Shown here: piece after piece, positions 1 through 7,350 of the stretch
Layout of the letters: every line of letters begins with the position of its first letter
Numbering within the stretch: the stretch's first letter is position 1
From: Pseudomonadota bacterium
Lineage (GTDB): Bacteria > Pseudomonadota > Alphaproteobacteria > Rhizobiales > Xanthobacteraceae
DNA length: 64,000 bases
NCBI GenBank assembly: GCA_023387735.1
Contig: JAEWHP010000006.1
Location: 62,001-126,000 of the forward strand
Direction of reading: 5' to 3'
Program-made: the position numbers and the translations under genes
The notes under the pieces: generated by a model
Seen by the model: the letters and a program-made list of their open reading frames with translations, nothing else
What the model was told of the DNA's origin: nothing
Database searches by the model: none

Positions 1-1181
1 ATCGCCACCTTGTGTCGTGCGTTCGCCGCAACCAGGAAATAGCGCCCGGTCTTGTCGAAGCCGCCGTCATGCAGGAAGCGCTCGGCCTCGATCGCCGTCA
101 CCTTCAGGTTCTTGAGATCCTGGTAGTTGACCAGCAGGATCTGACCGGTCTCCTTGACGTTGACCACGAACTCCGGATTGTAGTGTGAGGCCACGATCGC
201 GGCGACGCGCGGCTCCGGGTGGAATTCCTGGGTATCGTAGGTCATGCCACGGGTCGACACCACCTTGAATGGCTCGAGCGTCGCGCCATCCATCAGCACA
301 AACTGCGGCGGCCAATATGCGCCGGCGATGGCGAACTTGTCCTCATAGCCCTTGAATTTCGACGTTTCGACGGAGCGGGCCTCGGTGCCGATCTTGAGCT
401 CGGCGACCGTTTGCGGCGGATCCATCCAGAGATCGACCAGGTTGAGCTTGGAATCGCGACCAACGGTGTAGAGATAACGGCCCGATGCCGACATGCGCGA
501 GATGTGCACGGCGTATCCGGTCTTGAGGATGTGCTCGATCTTCTTGGTGCCGCCGTCGATCAATGCGACCTCGCCGGCATCACGCAGCGTCACCGCGAAC
601 AGGTTGTCGATGTCGATCTTGTTCATCTTTTTGGTCGGTCGTTGCGCGACCGGAACGATGACTTTCCAGCTCTCCTTCATCTCCTTCAGGCCGAACTCCG
701 GCGGCTGCGCCGGCTCGTTCAATAGATAACGCGCCATCAACTCGACATCGGCCTGCTCCAGGTCGCCCGAGGTCCCCCAGTTCGGCATGCCGCCCGGCGA
801 ACCGTAGGTGATGAAGTCGCGCAGATAATCGAAGCCGAGCTTCTTGGTGAGGTCGGGCGTCAGCGCCTTTCCTGTCGCGCCCTTGCGCAGCACGCCGTGG
901 CAGCCAGCGCAGCGTTCGAAGTAGATGCGGTTGGCCTTGTCGAATTCGGCCTTGCTGAGCTGGGGCTCGCCCGGCTTGGCGCCCGGCTGCTCCGTTGCCT
1001 TCTCGCCGAGCACATCGAGGCTCGGCTGGTACTGACCGCCCGGCGAGGTCTTGTGCTGCTGAACATCGGCAGGCTTCGGCGTGGCGGGCTGCTGCGCCAA
1101 TCCGGCCGAGGAGCCGAGGCTGAGAATACCCGCGGCCGCGATCCCGCCGAGAGCCACGAGTTTAAAAGCGCGATGTCGCAT
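1..1181 (-). CDS. nirS: Cytochrome cd1 nitrite reductase NirS (3' end outside window)
   Basis: NirS reduces nitrite to nitric oxide in the periplasm, the defining step of denitrification. The visible 393 residues start with a signal peptide ending near AQQ (about residue 30). The c-heme motif CAGCH follows at 91-95 in a class I cytochrome c domain with the GMPNWG stretch typical of NirS. The d1-heme beta-propeller begins around residue 165 and runs off the window edge. The ATG at 1181 has a strong GGAGGT ribosome site just upstream. It is divergent from nirI, and two Crp/Fnr-type boxes lie in the gap. Truncation here is only the window boundary. Family assignment is secure from domain order and motifs. 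Confidence 0.96.
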   Translation of the reverse strand, partial: MRHRAFKLVALGGIAAAGILSLGSSAGLAQQPATPKPADVQQHKTSPGGQYQPSLDVLGEKATEQPGAKPGEPQLSKAEFDKANRIYFERCAGCHGVLRKGATGKALTPDLTKKLGFDYLRDFITYGSPGGMPNWGTSGDLEQADVELMARYLLNEPAQPPEFGLKEMKESWKVIVPVAQRPTKKMNKIDIDNLFAVTLRDAGEVALIDGGTKKIEHILKTGYAVHISRMSASGRYLYTVGRDSKLNLVDLWMDPPQTVAELKIGTEARSVETSKFKGYEDKFAIAGAYWPPQFVLMDGATLEPFKVVSTRGMTYDTQEFHPEPRVAAIVASHYNPEFVVNVKETGQILLVNYQDLKNLKVTAIEAERFLHDGGFDKTGRYFLVAANARHKVA

Positions 1182-1241
1182 CACATACCTCCAGCATGAG
1201 AATCCCATGCTTGCTTATGCCGATGCGAAGGTCTTCGTGCC

Positions 1242-1255
1242 TTGACTGCGGTTAA
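1242..1255. promoter_or_regulatory. Variant Crp/Fnr-family box in the nirS-nirI gap
   Basis: The sequence TTGACTGCGGTTAA resembles a TTGAY-N4-RTCAA dyad but has TTAA in place of TCAA. A copy differing at one base sits at 11732-11745 ahead of the oxidase-like operon. A site centred at 1248.5 would place a -41.5-type promoter start near 1207, about 26 nt before the nirS ATG. Binding by the DNR-like regulator at 12232-13005 is inferred. Confidence 0.55.
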
Positions 1256-1264
1256 GCGGCGATA

Positions 1265-1278
1265 TTGACCTAGATCAA
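1265..1278. promoter_or_regulatory. FNR/FixK/DNR-type anaerobox between nirS and nirI
   Basis: TTGACCTAGATCAA matches the Crp/Fnr-family dyad TTGAY-N4-ATCAA. Its centre (1271.5) lies 41.5 bp before the nirI ATG at 1313, so a class II promoter there would give a leaderless or nearly leaderless nirI transcript. In the other direction it would start a nirS transcript near 1230. Confidence 0.7.
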
Positions 1279-1312
1279 CGCGGTGTTGTCGGGAATCTGC
1301 CTGATCGGCTCC

Positions 1313-3418
1313 ATGCGAAATATTGCCGCGATTGGATTGTCTGCACTACGCGGCGTGCTGTGCACGTTCGTTACCGTTTTCCTTTCCGCAAGTGCAGCCG
1401 ATTGCGCCGATCTGTCGGTCGCTTCGAGCTTCTTCCCTTCCGCCACAACGATCGAGCAACCACAAGGCACCCCGCCGGCTGCGGCCGTTCGCGGCACCGA
1501 TGGAAAGTTGCTCGGCTATGCGTTCTCGACACATGAAGTATCGGGGTCAGTTGGCTATGCCGGCCGCCCCCTCGACATCGTCGCCGCCGTCACCACGGAA
1601 GGAATCATCGCCGGCGCGCAGATCGTGGCGCATGAGGAGCCGATCCTCGTCATCGGCATTCCAAAGGATGCGCTCGCCGCTTACGTCAGGAATTTTGCAG
1701 GCTTCGATACGAGAGCAGGCGCTGCGCTGAAGCCGGCGGATGATCTCGCTCGCGTGCCGCATGCGGTGGCCGGCGCAACCATCACGTCGACCGTGATCCG
1801 CGATGCCATCCTGCGCTCGGCGCGCGCCGTGTTGCGCAGCCGTGGTTCGGCCGCCGATACTGCCGTGCGGCTCGATCGCGAGACCCTGCGGCGAAGCTCG
1901 TGGCACGCACTGCTTGGCGAAGGTGCCGTGCAGCGGAAGCTGGTCACGCGCGGCGAAGCGGCGAAAATGCTGGGGACGCAGGACAGCGAGCCCGACAAGC
2001 CCTTCATAGATCTGTGGCTGGCGCTCGCGACCCCGCCGCCGATCGGCGAGAGCCTGCTCGGACAGCGGACTTACGAAAGCGAGCTCGCCCGGATCGGCCC
2101 CGACGACGATTTGATCCTGATCGGTGCCTCCGGGCTCTACTCCTTCAAAGGCACGGAGTGGCGGCAGTCCGGCACGTTCGGCCGCATCGAACTCATCCAG
2201 GCTGGCAAGACGTTTCGCCTGACAGCGGCCGACCACACGCAGGTCGAAGCGCTGCGTGCGGCGGGGGCGCCGGAGTTGCGCGAGATCGCGGTGTTTCGCA
2301 TCGCCAGGACGAGCGGCTTCGATTCCACCAAGCCGTTCAGGCTCGATCTCGACCTCGGTACGCCATCGGCTGGTGGCGGTCCGGCCGTCGTCTCGCTCGA
2401 ATACCGCGTGCCGGAGCGATACCTGATCGCCCCGCCCCCGCCCGCCGCGAGTCCACCGTCAGGCAAGACGCTGCTGCAGCCGGCAACGAACCAGGCCGTT
2501 TGGCAGGATATCTGGTGGACGCGCCGTTTCGAGATCGCGGTGCTTGGCGTCATGCTCGTGGTGCTGGCAGGCATTCTGGTTTTCCAGGACACCGTCACCG
2601 CGCATGGCAAGTTCTACTACCGCCTGCGCACCGGCTATCTGCTGCTGACGCTGGTCTTTCTCGGCCTGATCGCGAATGCGCAATTGTCCGTGGTCAACGT
2701 CCTCACTTTCATTCACGCCCTGTTGTCCGGCTTCCGCTGGGAACTGTTCCTGCTCGACCCCCTGGTATTCGTGCTCTGGAGCTTTGTCGCGGTCAGCATG
2801 CTGTTTTGGGGGCGCGGCGTGTTCTGCGGCTGGCTGTGCCCGTTCGGCACCCTGCAGGAGCTGACCAACCAGCTGGCGCGGCGGCTCGGCATCAAGCAGA
2901 TCGAAATCCCGTTCGGGCTGCATGAGCGGCTCTGGATGATCAAGTATGTCGCCTTTGTCGGCATCCTCGCGGTCTCGCTGCGCTCGATCCTCGCGGCATT
3001 CCAGCTCGCCGAGATCGAGCCGTTCAAGACGGCGATCACGATGAAGTTCATGCGGGAATGGCCGTTCGTGGTCTATGCCGGCCTGCTGCTGCTCGCCGGC
3101 CTGTTCGTCGAACGCTTCTATTGCCGCTATCTCTGTCCCCTCGGTGCGGCGCTGGCGATCCCGGCGCGGATGCGGATGTTCGAATGGCTCAAGCGTTACC
3201 GCGAATGCGGCTCGGAATGCCACGTCTGCGCGCGGCGTTGCACGGTGCAGGCGATCCATCCGCTCGGCCAGATCAATCCCAACGAATGCATCTACTGCCT
3301 GAAGTGCCAGGCTAACTATTTCGATCACGACATCTGCCTGCATCTGAAGAAGCGCGCGCAGCGACGGCAGCCGATGCCGGCGCCGGCTGCCTCCGGCGAA
3401 ACGGGAGCGCGGCCATGA
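1313..3418 (+). CDS. nirI: NirI/NosR-family FMN- and iron-sulfur membrane protein
   Basis: NirI-type proteins are membrane flavo-iron-sulfur proteins needed for nirS expression or NirS activity; NosR is the paralogue for nitrous oxide reductase. The 701 residues show a signal peptide, then a periplasmic FMN-binding domain with AVAGAT near residue 155, the site of covalent FMN attachment. Several membrane helices follow from about 410, with two CxxxCP motifs (CGWLCP near 504, CRYLCP near 604). A cytoplasmic tail carries clustered Cys (CGSECHVC near 634, CIYCLKC near 658). I chose ATG 1313, which starts a clean signal peptide; an in-frame GTG at 1283 is possible. The apbE gene overlaps its end by 4 bp. 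The position next to nirS favours NirI over NosR. Confidence 0.9.
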   Translation: MRNIAAIGLSALRGVLCTFVTVFLSASAADCADLSVASSFFPSATTIEQPQGTPPAAAVRGTDGKLLGYAFSTHEVSGSVGYAGRPLDIVAAVTTEGIIAGAQIVAHEEPILVIGIPKDALAAYVRNFAGFDTRAGAALKPADDLARVPHAVAGATITSTVIRDAILRSARAVLRSRGSAADTAVRLDRETLRRSSWHALLGEGAVQRKLVTRGEAAKMLGTQDSEPDKPFIDLWLALATPPPIGESLLGQRTYESELARIGPDDDLILIGASGLYSFKGTEWRQSGTFGRIELIQAGKTFRLTAADHTQVEALRAAGAPELREIAVFRIARTSGFDSTKPFRLDLDLGTPSAGGGPAVVSLEYRVPERYLIAPPPPAASPPSGKTLLQPATNQAVWQDIWWTRRFEIAVLGVMLVVLAGILVFQDTVTAHGKFYYRLRTGYLLLTLVFLGLIANAQLSVVNVLTFIHALLSGFRWELFLLDPLVFVLWSFVAVSMLFWGRGVFCGWLCPFGTLQELTNQLARRLGIKQIEIPFGLHERLWMIKYVAFVGILAVSLRSILAAFQLAEIEPFKTAITMKFMREWPFVVYAGLLLLAGLFVERFYCRYLCPLGAALAIPARMRMFEWLKRYRECGSECHVCARRCTVQAIHPLGQINPNECIYCLKCQANYFDHDICLHLKKRAQRRQPMPAPAASGETGARP

Positions 3419-4428
3419 CCAGTTTGCCTGAAAAGCCGACGCGACGGCGGGCAATCACCATTCTTGCCGCCGCTGCGGCCGGCGCGCTCGTCGGAGGTCC
3501 CGCCCGCTCTTCAACCGACTACAAATGGACCGGCGTGGCGATGGGCGCCGATGCCACGATCCTGTTCAACGGCATCGACCGCGACACGGCGAGAGCAGCC
3601 ATCGAGCTGGTCGAGGCCGAGATCGACCGGCTCGAAGGCGCGTTGAGCCTGTTCCGCCCGGATTCCGAACTGTGCCAGCTCAACCGCGATCGCTACCTGC
3701 AATCGCCCGGCGCCGATCTCAGGCGCGCCCTGACGCTCGCAATCGACATGGCGGCGGCGAGCGGAGGATTGTTCGACCCGACCGTGCAGGCATTGTGGGA
3801 GGCCCATGTCGACTGGTTCACAGCCGCGCCCGATGCCGGAACGCTGCCGGAAGAACTGATCGCCCGGGCAAGGATGGCCGTCGACTGGCGTGGGGTGCGG
3901 ATCGAGGCAGACGCGATCAGTCTCGGGCAAGGTCAGCGCGTGACCCTCAATGGTCTAGGCCAGGGCTACGTCACCGACCGCATTACCGAACTGCTTGCAG
4001 GACGCGGCCTGAAGCACGTCCTCGTGGACCTCGGCGAACAGCGTGTCATGGAACCACGGCTGGACGGAAACGCCTGGCAGATCGCGCGCGCGGATCAGGC
4101 GCCGATCAAGCTGCGGCACGGCGCACTGGCTACTTCCGAAGGCGCGGGCTGCGTGCTCGGCGCCGGTGGCGCCGCGCATCATCTGTTCGACCCGCGCAGC
4201 GGCCGCAGCGCCGCGCACTGGAAGGCGTTGACGGTCCACCATCGCTCGGCGGCTGTGGCGGACGCACTGTCGACGGCTTTCTACATCGCTTCCGCGGACG
4301 AGATCGCAAGCCTACTGCCGGGCTTTCCCGGCACCGTCGTGTGGGCGCGCGATCACGCCGACATCGACCGGCGCTGGATCGCAGCCCCGGCCGATGACCC
4401 GACGCGGCAGGCCGTCTCAGCTACTTGA
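3415..4428 (+). CDS. apbE: ApbE-family FMN transferase (NirX/NosX type)
   Basis: ApbE proteins attach FMN to a Thr/Ser of periplasmic targets; NirX/NosX versions serve NirI/NosR. The 337 residues begin with a twin-arginine-like leader (TRRRAITILAAAAAG). Typical ApbE landmarks follow: MGADATILF, the LSLFRPDSEL segment, the GLGQGYVTDRI region and a late DALSTAFY block. ATG overlaps the nirI stop (ATGA), so the two are translationally coupled, and the natural substrate is the FMN domain of the adjacent NirI. The 3' end overlaps the converging cytochrome c gene by 8 bp. Confidence 0.9.
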   Translation: MTSLPEKPTRRRAITILAAAAAGALVGGPARSSTDYKWTGVAMGADATILFNGIDRDTARAAIELVEAEIDRLEGALSLFRPDSELCQLNRDRYLQSPGADLRRALTLAIDMAAASGGLFDPTVQALWEAHVDWFTAAPDAGTLPEELIARARMAVDWRGVRIEADAISLGQGQRVTLNGLGQGYVTDRITELLAGRGLKHVLVDLGEQRVMEPRLDGNAWQIARADQAPIKLRHGALATSEGAGCVLGAGGAAHHLFDPRSGRSAAHWKALTVHHRSAAVADALSTAFYIASADEIASLLPGFPGTVVWARDHADIDRRWIAAPADDPTRQAVSAT

Positions 4429-4804
4429 TCTTGCCCTCGGCGTCGTACTGCTTGAGATAGGCCCAGAGCGCCTTCGCCTCGGTCTCATTCTTGATGCCGG
4501 CGAACACCATCTTGGTGTTCGGAATCTTGGCCTTCGGATCCTTGATGTATTCGAGGAAGCTCGCTTCGCTCCAGGTGATGCCGGACGCCTTGTTGGCATC
4601 GGAATAGTTGTAGCCCGCGATGGTGCCCGACTTGCGGCCTTCGAGCCCGTTGAGCACCGGGCCAACCTTGTTCTTGGCGGTCGGACCGACATCGTGGCAC
4701 GCCGCGCATTTCTTATACGAAGTGGCACCTGCCGCCAGATCCTGCGCGACGGCCGCGCCAATGCCGGCGACCGAGATCAGTGCTGCAACCAGTAACTTCC
4801 TCAT
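4421..4804 (-). CDS. Small soluble class I cytochrome c
   Basis: A periplasmic electron carrier of 127 residues with signal peptide (MRKLLVAALISVAGIGAAVAQ). One heme site CAACH lies near residue 31 and the distal Met is in the IPNTKMVFAG segment, as in cytochromes c2/c550. The second of two close ATGs was chosen because AAGGGAG then sits 6 nt upstream. It is the last gene of the minus-strand operon headed by the heme-copper enzyme, so it is a good candidate donor to NirS or to the CuA subunit. That partnership is inferred. Confidence 0.9.
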   Translation of the reverse strand: MRKLLVAALISVAGIGAAVAQDLAAGATSYKKCAACHDVGPTAKNKVGPVLNGLEGRKSGTIAGYNYSDANKASGITWSEASFLEYIKDPKAKIPNTKMVFAGIKNETEAKALWAYLKQYDAEGKIK

Positions 4805-4842
4805 CTTCATCTCCCTTGTTGAAGGTCCTGCAAACCTGCCGT

Positions 4843-5241
4843 TCAGTGGTGCCCCAGCGCGCGATGCAGGCGGGCGTCGTGGCTTTCGAAATGCCGCGAG
4901 AACCATGCGTCGAGCCGCTGCGCCAGCTGCCGCTCCTCAAAGATATCGTTGACCTCGTAGTCCTCCATGATGTCCCGGATCTCGTCGAGCAGACGCTCGT
5001 GGTCGCCCTTGTGCTGGCGGAGCTGGTCATAGCCCTTCTCGCGCATGAAACGCTCCTCCAGCGCGAAGTGCGCCGAGATCGCCTTGTAGAGATCGCCGAA
5101 GAAGCCGAGCACGGCCACCTTGGAGCCCTGCGCCTTCGCTTGTTCGTGCAGCCGGTTGATCAGCTCGACGAGTTCGCGGTGCTCGTGGTCGACCGCCTCG
5201 ATGCCGACGCTGTAACGCTTCTCCCAATGCAGCAGGCCCAT
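4843..5241 (-). CDS. Bacteriohemerythrin
   Basis: A 132-residue diiron-carboxylate oxygen/NO-binding four-helix protein. The ligand pattern is complete: VDHEHRE (first His pair region), HFALEERFM (His and Glu), HKGDHERLL (two His) and the last HFESHDARL (His and Asp). It starts MGLLHWEKRYSVGIEAVDHEH, the usual hemerythrin opening. There is no signal peptide, so it is cytoplasmic. It lies 10 bp from the next gene inside the denitrification operon. Hemerythrins bind O2 and can bind NO, so NO/O2 buffering or protection of the cluster enzymes is a reasonable guess. Confidence 0.93.
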   Translation of the reverse strand: MGLLHWEKRYSVGIEAVDHEHRELVELINRLHEQAKAQGSKVAVLGFFGDLYKAISAHFALEERFMREKGYDQLRQHKGDHERLLDEIRDIMEDYEVNDIFEERQLAQRLDAWFSRHFESHDARLHRALGHH

Positions 5242-5251
5242 GATGTCCTCC

Positions 5252-5752
5252 TCAGCGAAAGATGAAGCTGCCGCTTTCCGGCCGATAATCGATCACCAGC
5301 ATCTGGCCGGGCGCGAGTTCCACGCTGTCGCGGCGCTCGCGGTCAAAGCCTTCGGATCGTGACGTGTCGCGCATGCGCACGGCGAGCTCATGACTGCCCG
5401 CCGGCAGGACGAAGCGCTGATAGACCCGCGATGGCCCGTCGCCGGCGATTCCCGTCGGCGGCAGACTCGCCCGGTAGACGCTGCGGCCATCCACATCGAG
5501 TTCGACATGGATCGGACGCCGGCCGCGCGGGCAATCCTGCACCCTTCGCATGTTAGGCGGCAGTTTTGCGATCTCCTCCGGCGTGAGGCGGCGGCACTCG
5601 CCCTTGCGGTCGGCGCCATGCACGAAGGTCAGCATCACGACACCCGTGCCGTCCGGGATCTGGGCGTAGGTCGGCCAATCCGACAGCGCTGCGACGCCGG
5701 CGAACAGCGCCGCGATGACGATGAATTGTCCCACCAGCCGCAACCCAGTCAC
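5252..5752 (-). CDS. Membrane-anchored periplasmic protein of unknown function
   Basis: The 166 residues start at a GTG overlapping the preceding stop (GTGA), so expression is coupled to the cytochrome b/ferredoxin/MvhD gene. One N-terminal hydrophobic helix (LVGQFIVIAALFAGVAAL) is followed by a hydrophilic domain. It has two Cys (GECRRLTPEE and VQDCPRGRRP) and a likely beta-rich C-terminal half (HVELDVDGRSVYRASLPPTG, ending in ESGSFIFR). I recognise no family. Tight placement between the fusion protein and hemerythrin suggests an accessory role in the same complex. Confidence 0.8.
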   Translation of the reverse strand: MTGLRLVGQFIVIAALFAGVAALSDWPTYAQIPDGTGVVMLTFVHGADRKGECRRLTPEEIAKLPPNMRRVQDCPRGRRPIHVELDVDGRSVYRASLPPTGIAGDGPSRVYQRFVLPAGSHELAVRMRDTSRSEGFDRERRDSVELAPGQMLVIDYRPESGSFIFR

Positions 5753-7335
5753 GTCATACCCCTTTCCGTCTCCGGGATTTTTGGTGAAGGCACCGGCGAA
5801 CTGGCCGGAAGCGGTGAACGCAGTCGCTTCGGCGGCATCGCCGCGATGCGCGCTGCGAAATCGGCGATCTCCGCCTCGGCTCTGGTTGCGGCGAGCGCAG
5901 ACGCCCACACCGTCGCGATCCGATCCCGCGGCACGCGCGCCCGCAAGTAAGGGTCGCGCTCGGCAGCAAAGCGCTGCTCGGTCCACTGGATGCCGAGGCG
6001 GTTATAGCAGGCGCTCTCGGCACAGCCGGCGACCACCACGCCGTCGGCGAGGTCACGGCTGAGGATGAAGTCGATCAGCGACGGCGGCGCCATCGCCACG
6101 CAGGGCATCACCACGGTGTCGCCGATCCGTCCGGCCGCGGCGCCGTGCTCGCAGGCCAGCACCAGCACGCGCCCGGCACCGCTCAGCCCACTCGCCGCGT
6201 CCATGACCCGCTCGCGCAGTTCCCGCAGCGAATATTCAGGCAGATCGATTCCCGTCTTCAGTTCTTCCGAACGGCGGAACGGCGTCGAAGACGGGCACGA
6301 ACCGACGCAGATGCCGCAAGATACGCAGAGCGACGGATTGACCTCGGCCTGGGTCGGGAACGGCAGCTTGTCCGTACGCGGCACCATCTTGATCGCCTCA
6401 TAGGGGCAATCCTCCGCGCAGCGGGCGCAGCCGTTGCAGTGGTCGAGATCGATCCCGGCCGCCTTCGCCCTTCGCAGCGGCGGCAGCCACGGCATCAGCG
6501 CGATCATCAGCGAGAACGCCCCAAGGAACGCCCACACCGCGCCATCGCCCCACAGCTTCGTCAGCGGATAGAGCGGCAAATAGAACCAGTCGAGGCCGAT
6601 ATCGTTCGGCACCTTTGCAAGGTCAGCGGGGCCTTGCGACAGCGCCGGCTTCCAGATCGACACCGCGAGCAGCGCCACCAGCGACATCAGCGCCAGCGTA
6701 CGCGGCGGGTTCACCTTCGGCCGCGAGATGCGCAGGATATGCACCCACATGATGAACAGCAGGAACAGCGGGACGGCGACGTGCATGAAGACCATCAGCG
6801 AGAAGAAGCGGCTGGTCAACGTGCCCGTGGCGATGAAGTTGCGCGCGATCGGCTCGCCGAATATCGGCAGCCAGTCCAGAAGCTCCGACGACACCACCGC
6901 CACGTACTGGGCAAGCTTGTCCCAGACCAGCCAGTAGCCGGTGATGCCGGAGGCATAGAGCAGCCAGATGATCGGCAGGCCGGTGAACCAGGAGAACCAG
7001 CGGACCCCGCGGTAATGATCGAGCGAGAATTCGCGCAGCATATGCACCGCCACCATCACCACCATCAGGTCGGAGGCATAGCGATGAAAGCTGCGCATCA
7101 CGCCGGCATGGAACCATTGATCGCGCGAGATGTACTCGACCGACAAGAAGGCGCGCTCGATGCCGGTATCGAAGAAGATGAAGAGATAGATGCCGCTGAC
7201 GGCGACGATCCAGAAGAAGAAGAATCCGAGCGCACCGAGCTGCGCCAGCGGATTGAGCGACGGACCGAACAGGCGATCGAGCGGCCGCTCGACCAGTTCG
7301 AATCCGGCTCTGAGCGTTTTGCGGATGGCGTTCAC
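5749..7335 (-). CDS. Cytochrome b / 2[4Fe-4S] ferredoxin / MvhD fusion protein
   Basis: A 528-residue electron-transfer fusion. Residues 1-225 form a cytochrome b/b6-type membrane domain. Two His pairs spaced 14 apart (H84/H98 and H185/H199) lie on two helices, as for two b hemes. Another helix follows near 265-285. Residues 298-350 hold two [4Fe-4S] motifs (C300, C303, C306, C310 and C337, C340, C343, C347). Residues 390-460 match the MvhD/FlpD iron-sulfur subunit of methyl-viologen-type hydrogenases (C395, C412, C438, C443; MPCVAM and VAGCAESACYNRLG). The start is GTG 7335 with GGAAG upstream. It sits between SCO1 and an unknown gene in the heme-copper operon. The partners and direction of electron flow are unknown. 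Confidence 0.92.
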   Translation of the reverse strand: MNAIRKTLRAGFELVERPLDRLFGPSLNPLAQLGALGFFFFWIVAVSGIYLFIFFDTGIERAFLSVEYISRDQWFHAGVMRSFHRYASDLMVVMVAVHMLREFSLDHYRGVRWFSWFTGLPIIWLLYASGITGYWLVWDKLAQYVAVVSSELLDWLPIFGEPIARNFIATGTLTSRFFSLMVFMHVAVPLFLLFIMWVHILRISRPKVNPPRTLALMSLVALLAVSIWKPALSQGPADLAKVPNDIGLDWFYLPLYPLTKLWGDGAVWAFLGAFSLMIALMPWLPPLRRAKAAGIDLDHCNGCARCAEDCPYEAIKMVPRTDKLPFPTQAEVNPSLCVSCGICVGSCPSSTPFRRSEELKTGIDLPEYSLRELRERVMDAASGLSGAGRVLVLACEHGAAAGRIGDTVVMPCVAMAPPSLIDFILSRDLADGVVVAGCAESACYNRLGIQWTEQRFAAERDPYLRARVPRDRIATVWASALAATRAEAEIADFAARIAAMPPKRLRSPLPASSPVPSPKIPETERGMT

Positions 7336-7350
7336 GTCAGCTTCCGTCGG

